Position numbers and translations under genes: made by a program. A DNA stretch of 64,000 nt from Amycolatopsis endophytica. GTDB taxonomy: Bacteria; Actinomycetota; Actinomycetes; Mycobacteriales; Pseudonocardiaceae. Under the pieces are notes generated by a model. It was not told the DNA's origin. It saw only the letters and a list, made by a program, of their open reading frames with translations, and did no database searches. This document shows, piece by piece, positions 1-8,652 of this stretch. The DNA is taken from positions 1,612,001 to 1,676,000 of the forward strand of contig NZ_JACCFK010000001.1 in the NCBI RefSeq assembly GCF_013410405.1, read 5' to 3'. The stretch's first letter is position 1. Every line of letters starts with the position of its first letter.

Positions 1-356
1 GCCTTGCCGAGGGCCGCCAACTCGCGGATCTCGTCCTCGCCGATGCGCTCGGCGGCCTTCTCCGCGCACAGGCCCTCGACGACCATGCGCACCTCGGAGA
101 TTTCGATGGCCTCTTCGAGCGACACCGCGCGCACCCGTGCACCGCGGTTCTGCACCCGCTCCACCAGGCCCTCGTTGGCGAGTTCGAGCAGCGCGATGCG
201 GATGTTCGCCCGGCTCGCGGCGAACTGCGCCGACAGATCGGCCTCGACCAGGCGCTGGTTCGGCACGAACTCACCGTGGATGATCGCCTCCCGGATGGCG
301 TCCACCACCGGCTTCTCGACTTCGGCCTGCTCGCCCACACCCGCTCCCGCTCGCAT
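1..356 (-). CDS. GntR-family transcriptional regulator (FCD type), 3' end outside window
   Basis: The N-terminal 118 residues are visible; the rest lies beyond base 1. They show a winged-helix GntR fold: 'VVDAIREAIIHGEFVPNQRL', then 'EADLSAQFAASRANIRIAL' as the recognition helix region, and the wing 'VQNRGARVRAVSLEEAIEI'. The following 'SEVRMVVEGLCAEKAAERI' is the usual entry into an FCD ligand-binding domain. Such proteins bind an acid or sugar-acid effector and repress neighbouring catabolic genes. It is divergent from the dehydrogenase at 423, its likely target. The ATG at 356 has no ribosome-binding site and could be leaderless. An in-frame GTG at 338, with GGGAG six bases ahead, is an equally good start and would leave the candidate operator free. 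Confidence 0.85.
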   Translation of the reverse strand, partial: MRAGAGVGEQAEVEKPVVDAIREAIIHGEFVPNQRLVEADLSAQFAASRANIRIALLELANEGLVERVQNRGARVRAVSLEEAIEISEVRMVVEGLCAEKAAERIGEDEIRELAALGK

Positions 357-365
357 TGTTGACAA
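356..365. promoter_or_regulatory. Candidate GntR operator
   Basis: TTGTTGACAA has TTGT/ACAA arms around two bases, close to the TTGTnnACAA-type core bound by FadR/FCD regulators. It lies between the divergent GntR and dehydrogenase genes and touches the upstream GntR start codon, which fits autoregulation. The assignment rests on motif and position only. Confidence 0.35.
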
Positions 366-422
366 TTTTGTCGTGAACATCGTCTACTCGGATCGTAGTC
401 GGTCGTCGAGGAGGAACCCCTT

Positions 423-1223
423 ATGTCCGGAAAATCGCCCGTCGTCGCCGTTCTCGGCCTCGGGGAAGCGGGCACCGAGTTCGCCCGCGACCTGCGTGCG
501 GCCGGGGCCGTCGTGCGCGGGTACGACCCGGCGTTCACCACGGACTTCACCAGTGAGGCCGAGGCCGCCGAAGGGGCTGACCTCGTGCTCAGCGTCAACA
601 GCTCGGCCGCCGCGGTCGGCGCGCTGCGGGCCGGGCTGCCGAAGGTCAGCGGCGTCTGGGCCGACCTCAACACCGCCTCCCCCGGCAAGAAACGCGAACT
701 GGCCGCCATCGCGCGCGAGGCCGCCGTCGACTTCGCCGATGTCGCGATCATGGCGCCGGTCCCCGGCAAAGGTCTGACCGTGCCGATGCTCGCCACCGGA
801 CCCGCCGCCGACGGGGTCGCCAAGATCCTGGGCCCGCTCGGCGCGAAAGTCGAGGTGATGGACGGCGAGGCCGGTCTCGCGGCGGAACGGAAACTGCTGC
901 GCAGCGTCTTCTTCAAGGGCATGTCCGCGGCGGTCGTCGAAGCGCTGGAAGCGGCTCGCGCGGCGGGCTGCGAGGACTGGCTACGTGGCGTCATCGTCAC
1001 CGAACTCACCGGCGCGAGCGAATCCACTGTGGACCGTCTGGTGACCGGCAGCCACAAGCACGCCAAGCGCCGCACCGCGGAGATGGCCGCCGCCGCGGAG
1101 ATGCTGGGCGACCTTGGCGTGGCCGCGGACGTCGCGGCGGCGTCGCGGGATCAGCTGGCCCGCCTCTCCAACGGCAGCTCGAACGCCACGAGCGTGCCCA
1201 GGCTGGGCGAGGAGTTGAGGTAG
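423..1223 (+). CDS. NAD(P)-dependent oxidoreductase, 6PGDH/beta-hydroxyacid dehydrogenase-like with DUF1932 C-terminus
   Basis: 266 residues. The N-terminus 'VAVLGLGEAGTEFARDL' is a Rossmann GxGxxG nucleotide-binding motif of the 6-phosphogluconate/3-hydroxyisobutyrate dehydrogenase superfamily. 'FADVAIMAPVPGKG' corresponds to the substrate-binding strand region. The C-terminal stretch 'RKLLRSVFFKGMSAAVVEAL' matches the DUF1932 domain common in actinobacterial members. The substrate cannot be read from the sequence; an organic or hydroxy acid is likely given the divergent GntR regulator. The start is well supported: AGGAGG lies about 11 bases before ATG 423. The last 73 bases overlap the convergent kinase gene, so the two mRNAs are antisense at their 3' ends. 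Confidence 0.82.
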   Translation: MSGKSPVVAVLGLGEAGTEFARDLRAAGAVVRGYDPAFTTDFTSEAEAAEGADLVLSVNSSAAAVGALRAGLPKVSGVWADLNTASPGKKRELAAIAREAAVDFADVAIMAPVPGKGLTVPMLATGPAADGVAKILGPLGAKVEVMDGEAGLAAERKLLRSVFFKGMSAAVVEALEAARAAGCEDWLRGVIVTELTGASESTVDRLVTGSHKHAKRRTAEMAAAAEMLGDLGVAADVAAASRDQLARLSNGSSNATSVPRLGEELR

Positions 1224-2314
1224 AACTTCCCGCCCGCGCGCGTCGCGCGTTCCTCCAGGTGCCGCAGGCCGCGGGTCTGCACGTCCTGCGGCACCCCGGC
1301 GCCGTTGTCGCGGACCCGCAGCCGCACCCCATCGGCGTCACGGACCAGCGTCACCCTCGTCTCGCTCGCCCCCGAGTGCCGGACCACATTGGACAGTGCC
1401 TCGCGCAGCGCGGCGCGGATGTGGTCCGCGCGCTCGGCCGGGATGTCGGCCAGCTCACCGGACAGCTCCAGCGTGGGCGGGAACCCGAGCAGCTCGCCCG
1501 CGATCCGCACCTCGGCACGCGCGGACTCGGCCAGATCCGTGGCCGACGGCTGCTCCGACGCCTCCGGCTCCGGCGACCGCAGCTCGCGTACGGTGTGCCG
1601 GATCTCCTCGATGGTCTCGTCGAGCTGGTCGATCGCCTCGCCGAGCCGGGTCGCGTCGGTCGAGGCGAACCGCTTGCGCATCCGCCGCCGCACCCGGTCC
1701 AGCTGCATGCCCGCCGCGTACAACCGCTGCACGATCACGTCGTGCAGCTCGCGGGCGATGCGCTCGCGCTCCTGGTAGAGCGTGATGCGGTGGCGGTCGT
1801 TGGCGGCCTCGGCCAGCGCCAGCACGACACCGACCTGCGCGGCGAACGCCGTCAGCACCTCGACCATAGCGGGCTCGAACGGGCTACCGGTCCGCTCCCG
1901 GTACACCGCGAGCGCGCCCAGCACCCGGCCACCGGATCCGAACGGCGCCGCCGCGAACGGCCCGAACCGGCGCAGCTCGGACGGCACGTACGGGGCCGTG
2001 CGCGGATCGGTCGTCATGTCCTCGGCCACGACCGTCACCCCGCCGTGCGCCACCTGACCCGCCGCTGACTCGGCGGGCAGCACCAGTCCGCGTGGATCCT
2101 CGTTGTGCGTGCCGTACGCGGCTTCGACCGACACCTTGCCGTCGCCCGCGCGGACCATCACCAGGCACAGGTCGGCGCCCGCGATCTCGGCGGCCTTGTG
2201 CACCACCGAGTCCAGGACCGCGTCGGGGTCACCGCCGGACAGGGCGGCGGTGGTGATCTCCGTGGCCGCGGACAGCGCGCGGGCGGCGAGGGTCGGTTCC
2301 ATGAGCAGGGTCAA
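1151..2314 (-). CDS. GAF-domain sensor histidine kinase (DevS/NreB-like)
   Basis: 387 residues without an obvious membrane segment. A GAF domain spans roughly residues 20-165. The HisKA_3 dimerisation/phospho-acceptor helix is 'ERERIARELHDVIVQRLYAA' near residue 186, where the His of ELHD is the predicted phosphorylation site. An HATPase_c domain follows ('REALSNVVRHSGA', later 'GLRHLEERA'). This is the cytosolic or redox-sensing class whose partners are NarL/LuxR-type response regulators; no partner is encoded nearby. The start overlaps the cydDC stop by four bases (ATGA), so translation is coupled to the cytochrome bd operon, which strongly suggests oxygen or redox sensing. Whether the GAF domain binds haem or another cofactor cannot be told from sequence alone. 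The 3' end overlaps the convergent dehydrogenase. Confidence 0.88.
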   Translation of the reverse strand: MTLLMEPTLAARALSAATEITTAALSGGDPDAVLDSVVHKAAEIAGADLCLVMVRAGDGKVSVEAAYGTHNEDPRGLVLPAESAAGQVAHGGVTVVAEDMTTDPRTAPYVPSELRRFGPFAAAPFGSGGRVLGALAVYRERTGSPFEPAMVEVLTAFAAQVGVVLALAEAANDRHRITLYQERERIARELHDVIVQRLYAAGMQLDRVRRRMRKRFASTDATRLGEAIDQLDETIEEIRHTVRELRSPEPEASEQPSATDLAESARAEVRIAGELLGFPPTLELSGELADIPAERADHIRAALREALSNVVRHSGASETRVTLVRDADGVRLRVRDNGAGVPQDVQTRGLRHLEERATRAGGKFYLNSSPSLGTLVAFELPLERRAS

Positions 2315-5300
2315 GCGTAGCCGCCTTCCAGGACCGGCATCCGCGCCCTGACCTGCCCGTCACCCACGTCGAGCACGAGGTCGGCCGCCACCGGGTGGTG
2401 CGTGACGTGCACGACCGTCTTGCCCGACAGCGCCGTGCGCAGGTTCGCGAGCAGCTCGCGGGCGGTCGGTTCGTCGAGGTGCGCGGTGGGCTCGTCGAGC
2501 AGGACGAGGTCCGCGCCCGGGGCGGCGACCAGGGCGCGGGCGACCGCGAGCCGCTGCGCCTGACCACCGGAAAGTCCGCTGCCCGCACCACCGAGGACGG
2601 TGTCGAGCGGGATGTCGAGGCAGGCCAGCCGCAGGGCCTCCCGGAGACGGTCGTCGTCGGCGTGCGGATCGGCCAGGCGCAGGTTCTCCGCGACCGTCGT
2701 CGAGACGAGCTGCGGCTCCTGCGGCGCCCACGCGACCGAAGCGGCCGTCGTGACCCGACCGCTCCGCGCGGGCAGGAACCCCAGCAACGCGGCGAGCAGC
2801 GTCGACTTGCCCGCGCCCGACGGACCGACCACCGCGACGTGCGCGCCCTCCGGAATCCGCAGGTCGACGTCGCGCAGGACCGGGGTGGTCCAGCCGAGGT
2901 CGGCGTGCTCGAAGGCGATCGGGCCGTGGCTCGCGACCGGCAGCGGTTCGGACTTTTCGACGTCCGCGATTCGCGCCATCGACGTCCGCAGCGGGTCCCA
3001 GTGCTGCGCGACCGGCGGCAGTGTCGCGAGCACCTCGGCCAGCGCCAGCGGCACCAGCGCGAGGACGGGCGCGAGCACCGGCTCGATCCCCGACCGGGCG
3101 GCCAGCCCGATCCCGGCCACCGCCGCGAAGCCGGTGACCAGCGTGATCAGCGCGTCGGCCGCGCCCGCGCCGTAGGCCTGGCGGCGGGCCTGGTGCGCCA
3201 GCCGCTCGTCGGCACGGGCCAGCTCCGCGCGACGACGCCGGGGGCCGAAGACGATCAGCTCGGCGGCGGATTCGACCAGGCCGAGCACCTGGGCGCTCAC
3301 CGTCCGGCGCCCCTCCGCCAGCGCGGTCGTGGCGTGGCGTTCCAAGCGCAACGCGAGCGCGGGCGCGGCGAACGCCCCGATCAACACGGCGACCGCGAGC
3401 ACGAGCCCGGCGGCGGGCAGCAGCACCGTCTGCACCGCGACCGCCCCGGCCAGCACGAGCACCGCGATCAGCGGCGGGGTGACCACCCGCGGCAGCAGGT
3501 CGCGAACGGTGTCGACGTCGGCGACCAGCCGCCGCTGGCCCTCGCCGAACCGCAGCCCGAGCGTGCGGGCGGGACCGAGCCGCACCAGCCCGCGCCACAG
3601 CCGGACCCGCAACTGCCCGGCGATCCGGAACGCGGCGTCGTGCGTGAGCAGGCGTTCGAGGTAGCGCAGCGCCGCGCGGCCGAGCCCGAAGGCCCGCACC
3701 CCGACGACCGCGACGGTCAGCGTCAGGATCGGCGGCTGCTGCGACGCCTTCGCGATGAGCCAGCCCGAGGTCGCGGTCAGCGCCACCCCGGCCAGCAGCG
3801 CCAGCGCGCCCACGCCCGCACCGCCGAACAGCCGTCCGCTCACCACGCCCCGGAGCGACTGCCGCCGCGAATCCGTCGTGGCCGGGGTGTGCGGCTGGGC
3901 AGGTTCAGCGGGCACGCCCGGCAGGTGGGCCTCCCGGTCGTGCGCCGCCAGCAGGACGGCCGTGCCCAGCGGCAGCGTCGAGTGGATCGCCGCCTCGACC
4001 AGTGCGGCGTTCGTGGCGTCCTGGTGCGCGCTGGGCTCGTCGAGCAGCAGGAGCCAGGCGCCGTGCCGCACCCGCAGCAGCGCTCGGGCCACGGCGACCC
4101 GCTGACGCTGCCCCGTGGACAGCTCGTGCACCGGCACGTCGGCGAGCCCGGCGAGGTTCAGTTCGTGCAGCAGCGCGTCGACCTCGACCGGATCGGGCTC
4201 GCCGTCGAGGGACAGCTCGCCGCGGACCGTGCCGCCGGTGAAAACCGGGTTCTGCGGCACCCACGCGATGTCCCGCCGGAACGCCGTCACGTCGACTTCG
4301 CTCAGCGGCAGGCCGTCGACCAGCACTTCGCCCTGCGACGGCCGCACGAAACCCAGCAGCACGGCCAGCGTCGTCGACTTGCCGGCACCGCTGCGCGAGC
4401 GCAGCCGGGTCACCGCACCGGGCCGCAGCGTGAACGTCTCGCCGTCCGGCGCGAACCCGCCGCGCCGCGCGACACGCAGGCCCTCGACCCGCACCTCGCC
4501 GCGACTCGGGATCGCGGTCCCGTCCGGCGTCACCGGCTCGGCCAGGACGTCGGCGACCCGGCGGACCGCCTCGACCCCGTCCTCGCTGGCGTGGAAGGCG
4601 GCGCCGACCGCCCGCAGCGGCTGGTAGCACTCCGGGGCCAGGATCAGCACGCCGAGCCCGATCGCCAGCGGCAGGTCACCGCCGACCAGCCGCATCCCGA
4701 TGGCCACCGCGACCAGCGCGACCGACAGCGTCGCGGCCAGCTCCAGCACGAACGCCGAGGAGAACGCGACCCGTAGCGTCCTGAGCGTGGTGCGCCGGTG
4801 CTGCTCCGACACCCGTCGCACCGCCTCGGCCTGCGTATCCGCCCGCCGGAACGCGGCCAGCACCGGCAGCGCGCGCACGAGTTCGAGCAGGTGACCGGAC
4901 ATCCGGTGCAGCGCGTCGGCCGCGGCGGCGGACCGGTCGGCCGTGTACTTGCCGACGAGGATCGCGAACAGCGGCAGCAGCGGCACGGTGAGCGCGATGA
5001 TCACCGCGGACGGCCAGTCCGCGAACAGGACGGCGGCGCCCGCACCGAGCGGCACCACCGCGGCGGTGACGAGCGCGGGCAGGTAGTCGGTGAAGTACGC
5101 GTCGAGCGCGTCCAAACCCCTGGTGGTCAAGGCGGTCAGCTCGCCCGGCCCGCGCCGCGCGATCCACTCCGGCCCGAGCCGCATCGCGTGGTCGACGACC
5201 TTCGCGCGCAGCTCCTCCTTCGCCCCGGCCGCCGCCCGCGCCGCGACCACGCGCAGCGCCCACGCGATCAGCGCACGGGCGACCACCACCCCGGCCAGCG

Positions 5301-5541
5301 CGATCAGCGCACCCGTCGGGACAGCGCTTTCAGAGACCACCGCGGCACACACCGAGGCCAGCAGGAACGCCTGCGCCACCAGCGCCGCGGCGTTGCCGAG
5401 CGCGAGCAGGCCGGACAGGGCGAGCGCCCGGCGCGCCGCCGCGGACAACAGTGGCAGCGCGCCGAGCGGGCCCTTCCCCGGACGCATGGTGTCCATTGCG
5501 GACACCGATGCGGGAAGGACGGAGCGTCCGGGGAAGCTCAT
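2311..5541 (-). CDS. cydDC: CydDC fused ABC transporter for cytochrome bd assembly
   Basis: 1076 residues holding two complete ABC exporter halves, the fused CydD-CydC form usual in actinobacteria. The first half has six membrane helices, Walker A 'RSRSGAGKSTT' near residue 384, signature 'LSTGQRQRVAVARALL' near 477 and Walker B 'WLLLLDEPSAHQD'. The second half has Walker A 'GPSGAGKSTLL' near residue 909, signature 'LSGGQAQRLAVARALV' near 992 and 'LVLLDEPTAHLD'. CydDC exports thiols or haem-related reductant needed to assemble cytochrome bd. The start ATG 5541 overlaps the cydB stop as ATGA. The same frame stays open up to 6714, but that extension is an antiparallel-frame shadow of cydB. The first signature has T for the usual second G (STGQ), a mild degeneration also seen in other CydD halves. 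Confidence 0.93.
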   Translation of the reverse strand: MSFPGRSVLPASVSAMDTMRPGKGPLGALPLLSAAARRALALSGLLALGNAAALVAQAFLLASVCAAVVSESAVPTGALIALAGVVVARALIAWALRVVAARAAAGAKEELRAKVVDHAMRLGPEWIARRGPGELTALTTRGLDALDAYFTDYLPALVTAAVVPLGAGAAVLFADWPSAVIIALTVPLLPLFAILVGKYTADRSAAAADALHRMSGHLLELVRALPVLAAFRRADTQAEAVRRVSEQHRRTTLRTLRVAFSSAFVLELAATLSVALVAVAIGMRLVGGDLPLAIGLGVLILAPECYQPLRAVGAAFHASEDGVEAVRRVADVLAEPVTPDGTAIPSRGEVRVEGLRVARRGGFAPDGETFTLRPGAVTRLRSRSGAGKSTTLAVLLGFVRPSQGEVLVDGLPLSEVDVTAFRRDIAWVPQNPVFTGGTVRGELSLDGEPDPVEVDALLHELNLAGLADVPVHELSTGQRQRVAVARALLRVRHGAWLLLLDEPSAHQDATNAALVEAAIHSTLPLGTAVLLAAHDREAHLPGVPAEPAQPHTPATTDSRRQSLRGVVSGRLFGGAGVGALALLAGVALTATSGWLIAKASQQPPILTLTVAVVGVRAFGLGRAALRYLERLLTHDAAFRIAGQLRVRLWRGLVRLGPARTLGLRFGEGQRRLVADVDTVRDLLPRVVTPPLIAVLVLAGAVAVQTVLLPAAGLVLAVAVLIGAFAAPALALRLERHATTALAEGRRTVSAQVLGLVESAAELIVFGPRRRRAELARADERLAHQARRQAYGAGAADALITLVTGFAAVAGIGLAARSGIEPVLAPVLALVPLALAEVLATLPPVAQHWDPLRTSMARIADVEKSEPLPVASHGPIAFEHADLGWTTPVLRDVDLRIPEGAHVAVVGPSGAGKSTLLAALLGFLPARSGRVTTAASVAWAPQEPQLVSTTVAENLRLADPHADDDRLREALRLACLDIPLDTVLGGAGSGLSGGQAQRLAVARALVAAPGADLVLLDEPTAHLDEPTARELLANLRTALSGKTVVHVTHHPVAADLVLDVGDGQVRARMPVLEGGYA

Positions 5542-6545
5542 GGGGTGTGCACCGGCGGGATGTGGGCGGCGCTGATCCGCTTGCGGAACACCCAGTACGT
5601 CCAGCCCTGGTAGACCAGCACGGCGGGCGCGCCGAACGCGGCTACCCAGGTGATGACCTGCAGCGTGTACGGGCTGGACGCGGTGCCCGCCACGGTCAGC
5701 GAGTTGGCCGGGTCGAGGGTCGAGGGCAGCACGTCCGGGTAGAGCGCGCCGAACAGCGTGACCATCGACGCCGCGATCGTCACGCCGAGCGCGGCGAACG
5801 CCTGCCCGTCCCGGTCGGCCACCAGCCGGGTCCACGCGATCGCCGCGGCGAACACCGCGACGACGAACGCGACCAGTGTCCACAGTGCACCTTCCCGCCA
5901 CTGCACGACCACCAGCAGCACGGCGAGCGGCAGCAGCGCCACCGGCAGCGCCCGGATCGCGAACGTCCGCGCCCGCTCCCGCAGCTCGCCCGCCGTCTTG
6001 AGCGCCAGGAACGCCGCGCCGTGCACCAGCGCGAACCCGGCCACGGCCAGCGCGCCGAGCAGCGTGTCCCACCGCACCGCCTCGAACGCGCCGCCGATCC
6101 GGTTGCCCTGCGCGTCGAGCGGCAGGCCGAGCACGGTGGTGGTCAGGATCAGGCCGACACCCAGCGGTGCGACCCACGAGCCGATCATGATCACGCGGTC
6201 CCAGTTGCGGCGCCAGCGCTCCGAGTCGACCTTGCCGCGGTACTCGAACGCGACGCCGCGGCCGATCAGCGCCAGCAGCACGACCAGCAACGGCAGGTAG
6301 GTGGCCGAGAACAGCGACGCGTACCAGCCGGGGAAGGCGGCGAACATCGCGCCCGCGGCGACGATCACCCAGACCTCGTTGCCGTCCCACACCGGCCCGA
6401 TCGTGTTGATCATGACGCGGCGCTCGGTGTTGTCGCGGCCCAGGATCGGCAGCAGCATGCCGACGCCGAAGTCGAAGCCCTCCAGGAACAGGTACCCCAG
6501 CCAGAAGGCGACGATGATGCCGAACCAGATCGTTTCCAGGCTCAT
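5538..6545 (-). CDS. cydB: Cytochrome bd ubiquinol/menaquinol oxidase subunit II
   Basis: 335 residues with about eight or nine membrane helices. Recognised from 'IWFGIIVAFWLGYLFLEGFD', 'FGVGMLLPILGRDNTERRVM', 'IGPVWDGNEVWVIVAAGAMF' and 'AFPGWYASLFSATYLPLL', all characteristic of CydB. Length is typical (335-380). It pairs with CydA in the plasma membrane to reduce oxygen with electrons from (mena)quinol, at high oxygen affinity and without proton pumping. It lies nine bases after cydA and overlaps cydDC, so the four genes form one operon. Confidence 0.96.
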   Translation of the reverse strand: MSLETIWFGIIVAFWLGYLFLEGFDFGVGMLLPILGRDNTERRVMINTIGPVWDGNEVWVIVAAGAMFAAFPGWYASLFSATYLPLLVVLLALIGRGVAFEYRGKVDSERWRRNWDRVIMIGSWVAPLGVGLILTTTVLGLPLDAQGNRIGGAFEAVRWDTLLGALAVAGFALVHGAAFLALKTAGELRERARTFAIRALPVALLPLAVLLVVVQWREGALWTLVAFVVAVFAAAIAWTRLVADRDGQAFAALGVTIAASMVTLFGALYPDVLPSTLDPANSLTVAGTASSPYTLQVITWVAAFGAPAVLVYQGWTYWVFRKRISAAHIPPVHTP

Positions 6546-6554
6546 GATCGTTCC

Positions 6555-8036
6555 CTAGTAGGCGAAGGCAAGTTCGTCCTTGCCTTCCGAGTCGTCGGTC
6601 TGCTTCGGTGGGATGACTCCCTCGATCCCGCCGCGCACGTACTTGCGCATCAGGAACACCTCCACCACCCCGAGCACGGCGTACAGGCTGGTCAGCGCGA
6701 TCAGCGACGTCCACACCTCACCGGCGGTGAGGCGCGAGACGGCCCGCGCGGTGAACATCCACACACCGTCCACACCGGAGGGATTCGGCACCACGACGAA
6801 CGGCTGGCGGCCCATCTCGGTGAAGATCCAGCCCGCGCTGTTGCCGATGAACGGGGTCGCGATGCTCAGCAATGCCAGGCGCGGGAACCACTTCGTGTCC
6901 GGGATCCGGTTCTTCCGGGTCAGCCACAGCGCCAGCAGTCCGGTTCCGGCCGAGATCGCACCGAAACCGATCATGATGCGGAAACCCCAGTAGGTCACCG
7001 GCAGGTTCGGCACGTAGTCGACCGGCTGCCCGGCCAGTTCGCCGAGCTGCGGGTCGTCCGGGTAGTTCGTGCCGTAGCGCGCCTGGTACTCGGTCACCAG
7101 GTCCTCGACGCCCTTGACCTCGGTGGTGAAGTCACTGTGCGCGAGGAACGACAGCAGCGCGGGCACGTTGAACGTCTTGACGTCCTCACAGTTGGACGAC
7201 GCGACGTCGCCGACCGCGATGATCGAGAAGCTGGCCGGCTGCTCGGTGTGGCACAGCGCCTCGGCCGAGGCCATCTTCATCGGCTGCTGCTCGAACATCA
7301 GCTTGCCCTGGAAATCGCCCGTGATCGCGAGCACCGCGAACGCGACGATGCCGGTCCAGCCGCCCAGCCGGATCGACGACCGCCACACCGCGCGGTGCTC
7401 GTCGTCCGACTTCCGCTTGCGCCACAGGTGCCACGCGCCGATGCCGACGAGGAACGCGGCGGCGACCGAGAAGGCACCGGCGATGGTGTGCGGGATCGCG
7501 GCCAGCGCGGTGTTGTTGGTCAGCACGGCCCAGATCGAGTTCAGCGTCGGCTTGCCGTCGGTGAACGTGACGCCGACCGGGTGCTGCATCCACGAGTTCG
7601 CCGCCAGGATGAAGTAGGCGGAGGCGATCGTCGCGAGCGAGAACGCCCACGCGCAGGCCAGGTGCACCTTCTTCGGCAGCCGGTCCCAGCCGAAGATCCA
7701 CAGTCCGAGGAACGTCGACTCGACGAAGAAGGCGACCAGGCCCTCCATCGCCAGTGGCGCCCCGAACACGTCACCGACGAAGCGGGAGTAGGCGTTCCAG
7801 TTCATCCCGAACTGGAACTCCTGGACGATGCCGGTCACCACGCCCATCGCGAAGTTGACCAGCAGGAGCTTTCCCCAGAACTTGGTCATCTTGTAGTAGC
7901 GCTGCTCACCGGTGCGGACCCAGGCGGTCTGCATCCCGGCGACGAGGACCGACAGTCCGATCGTGAGCGGGACCATGAGGAAGTGGTAGACGGTGGTGAT
8001 CCCGAACTGCCACCGAGCCAACTCAAGCACGTCCAC
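6555..8036 (-). CDS. cydA: Cytochrome bd oxidase subunit I
   Basis: 493 residues, about nine membrane helices. The N-terminus 'LARWQFGITTVYHFLMVPLT' carries the conserved His18, a haem ligand. 'FVESTFLGLWIFGWDRL' and 'HPVGVTF' are CydA hallmarks. 'HTIAGAF' supplies the second His, 'YWGFRIMIGFGAI' the conserved Met region, and 'MGRQPFVVV' is the quinol-binding Q-loop motif (GRQPW in Escherichia coli). The total length indicates the short Q-loop type common in Gram-positive bacteria. It is the first gene of cydA-cydB-cydDC-kinase; a DevR-like palindrome begins 58 bases before its start codon. Confidence 0.97.
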   Translation of the reverse strand: MDVLELARWQFGITTVYHFLMVPLTIGLSVLVAGMQTAWVRTGEQRYYKMTKFWGKLLLVNFAMGVVTGIVQEFQFGMNWNAYSRFVGDVFGAPLAMEGLVAFFVESTFLGLWIFGWDRLPKKVHLACAWAFSLATIASAYFILAANSWMQHPVGVTFTDGKPTLNSIWAVLTNNTALAAIPHTIAGAFSVAAAFLVGIGAWHLWRKRKSDDEHRAVWRSSIRLGGWTGIVAFAVLAITGDFQGKLMFEQQPMKMASAEALCHTEQPASFSIIAVGDVASSNCEDVKTFNVPALLSFLAHSDFTTEVKGVEDLVTEYQARYGTNYPDDPQLGELAGQPVDYVPNLPVTYWGFRIMIGFGAISAGTGLLALWLTRKNRIPDTKWFPRLALLSIATPFIGNSAGWIFTEMGRQPFVVVPNPSGVDGVWMFTARAVSRLTAGEVWTSLIALTSLYAVLGVVEVFLMRKYVRGGIEGVIPPKQTDDSEGKDELAFAY

Positions 8037-8093
8037 GTCATTCAGCCTGCTCGCGCGCGGGCCCCGGCATCAGGTCCCGGAGTCCTGATCTTG

Positions 8094-8111
8094 CCGGGAC
8101 CTAGGTCCCGG
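8094..8111. promoter_or_regulatory. DevR/DosR-like palindrome upstream of cydA
   Basis: CCGGGACCTAGGTCCCGG is a perfect 18-bp palindrome. Its core GGGAC-N4-GTCCC has exactly the spacing of the DevR/DosR hypoxia box (GGGACTWWAGTCCC); only the four central bases differ. A further AGGTCCCGG copy sits at 8072-8080, 31 bases (about three helical turns) away. The position, 58-75 bases before the cydA start, suits an activator. That a DevR-type regulator binds here is inference. Confidence 0.55.
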
Positions 8112-8125
8112 TGCCTCGCAGTCCG

Positions 8126-8155
8126 TTGACAAGCGGGGCGAGCGTTCCGTATCTT
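8126..8155 (+). promoter_or_regulatory. Sigma-70-type promoter for the gene at 8199
   Basis: TTGACA at 8126-8131 and TATCTT at 8150-8155 are separated by 18 bases and point towards the small hypothetical gene. The predicted 5' leader is about 35 bases. Confidence 0.5.
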
Positions 8156-8198
8156 CCCGACGAACCGGGGTGCTGGCCCCGCTTCTGGGAAGATGAGC

Positions 8199-8555
8199 AT
8201 GGACGAACTCGTACTGGTCACCGGCGCCGGAAAGCTCGTGGTCGACGCGGCTTCGGCGGCGGGCGTGCGGCAGCAGCTGATCGCGTTGGTGGCCACGGCG
8301 ATCAGCGCGGCCACCGGCGTCGCAGTGCCCTGCGAACAACTCGGCATCGAGGAGTTGCGCCGTATCGATCCGCGTTTCGCCGAGGGTTGCGAATATCTCA
8401 ACAACAACCCCGAGCCACCGGTCGACATCGCGGCGCTACGGGAACTGCACCCGCACCTGACGACCTTCCCACAGTGGCTCCAACACGGTGGTTCCGAGCA
8501 GCTCAAGGCTGTTTTCGGCGCGACGAAAAACAATGTGAGCCGCACGTCGGGGTAA
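8199..8555 (+). CDS. Hypothetical protein, 118 aa
   Basis: Small soluble protein with no signal peptide or membrane segment and no family I recognise. Codon third positions are strongly GC-biased, as in the neighbours, which supports a real gene. Recognisable stretches are a hydrophobic N-terminus 'MDELVLVTGAGKLVVDAASA', a helix 'VRQQLIALVATAISAATGVA', one Cys near residue 48 ('VPCEQL') and the C-terminal 'LTTFPQWLQHGGSEQL'. The track ATG is at 8193, but GGGAAG sits directly against it. The ATG at 8199 has that same GGGAAG six bases upstream, so I take 8199. It is divergent from the cyd operon across the DevR-like box. Confidence 0.6.
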   Translation: MDELVLVTGAGKLVVDAASAAGVRQQLIALVATAISAATGVAVPCEQLGIEELRRIDPRFAEGCEYLNNNPEPPVDIAALRELHPHLTTFPQWLQHGGSEQLKAVFGATKNNVSRTSG

Positions 8556-8652
8556 TTCTTCCGCAGCGAAAACCATCGATTCGCACAACCGATCTGCTGG
8601 CCTTTTGCCGCACACCCCTTTTATCGTGTCAGTGAAAGGGGTGGAAATCTTC

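Noticed and set aside
2395..4776. 793-codon plus-strand open frame opposite cydDC
   Set aside because: Composition is Arg/Gln/His-rich without domains and lies antisense to an unmistakable ABC transporter; long shadow frames are expected at this GC content.
5542..6714. N-terminal extension of the cydDC frame
   Set aside because: It is an out-of-frame reading of cydB on the same strand; the ATG overlapping the cydB stop is the natural start.
5451..8129. 892-codon plus-strand open frame opposite cydA/cydB
   Set aside because: Antisense to conserved oxidase genes, low-complexity translation, no ribosome-binding site.
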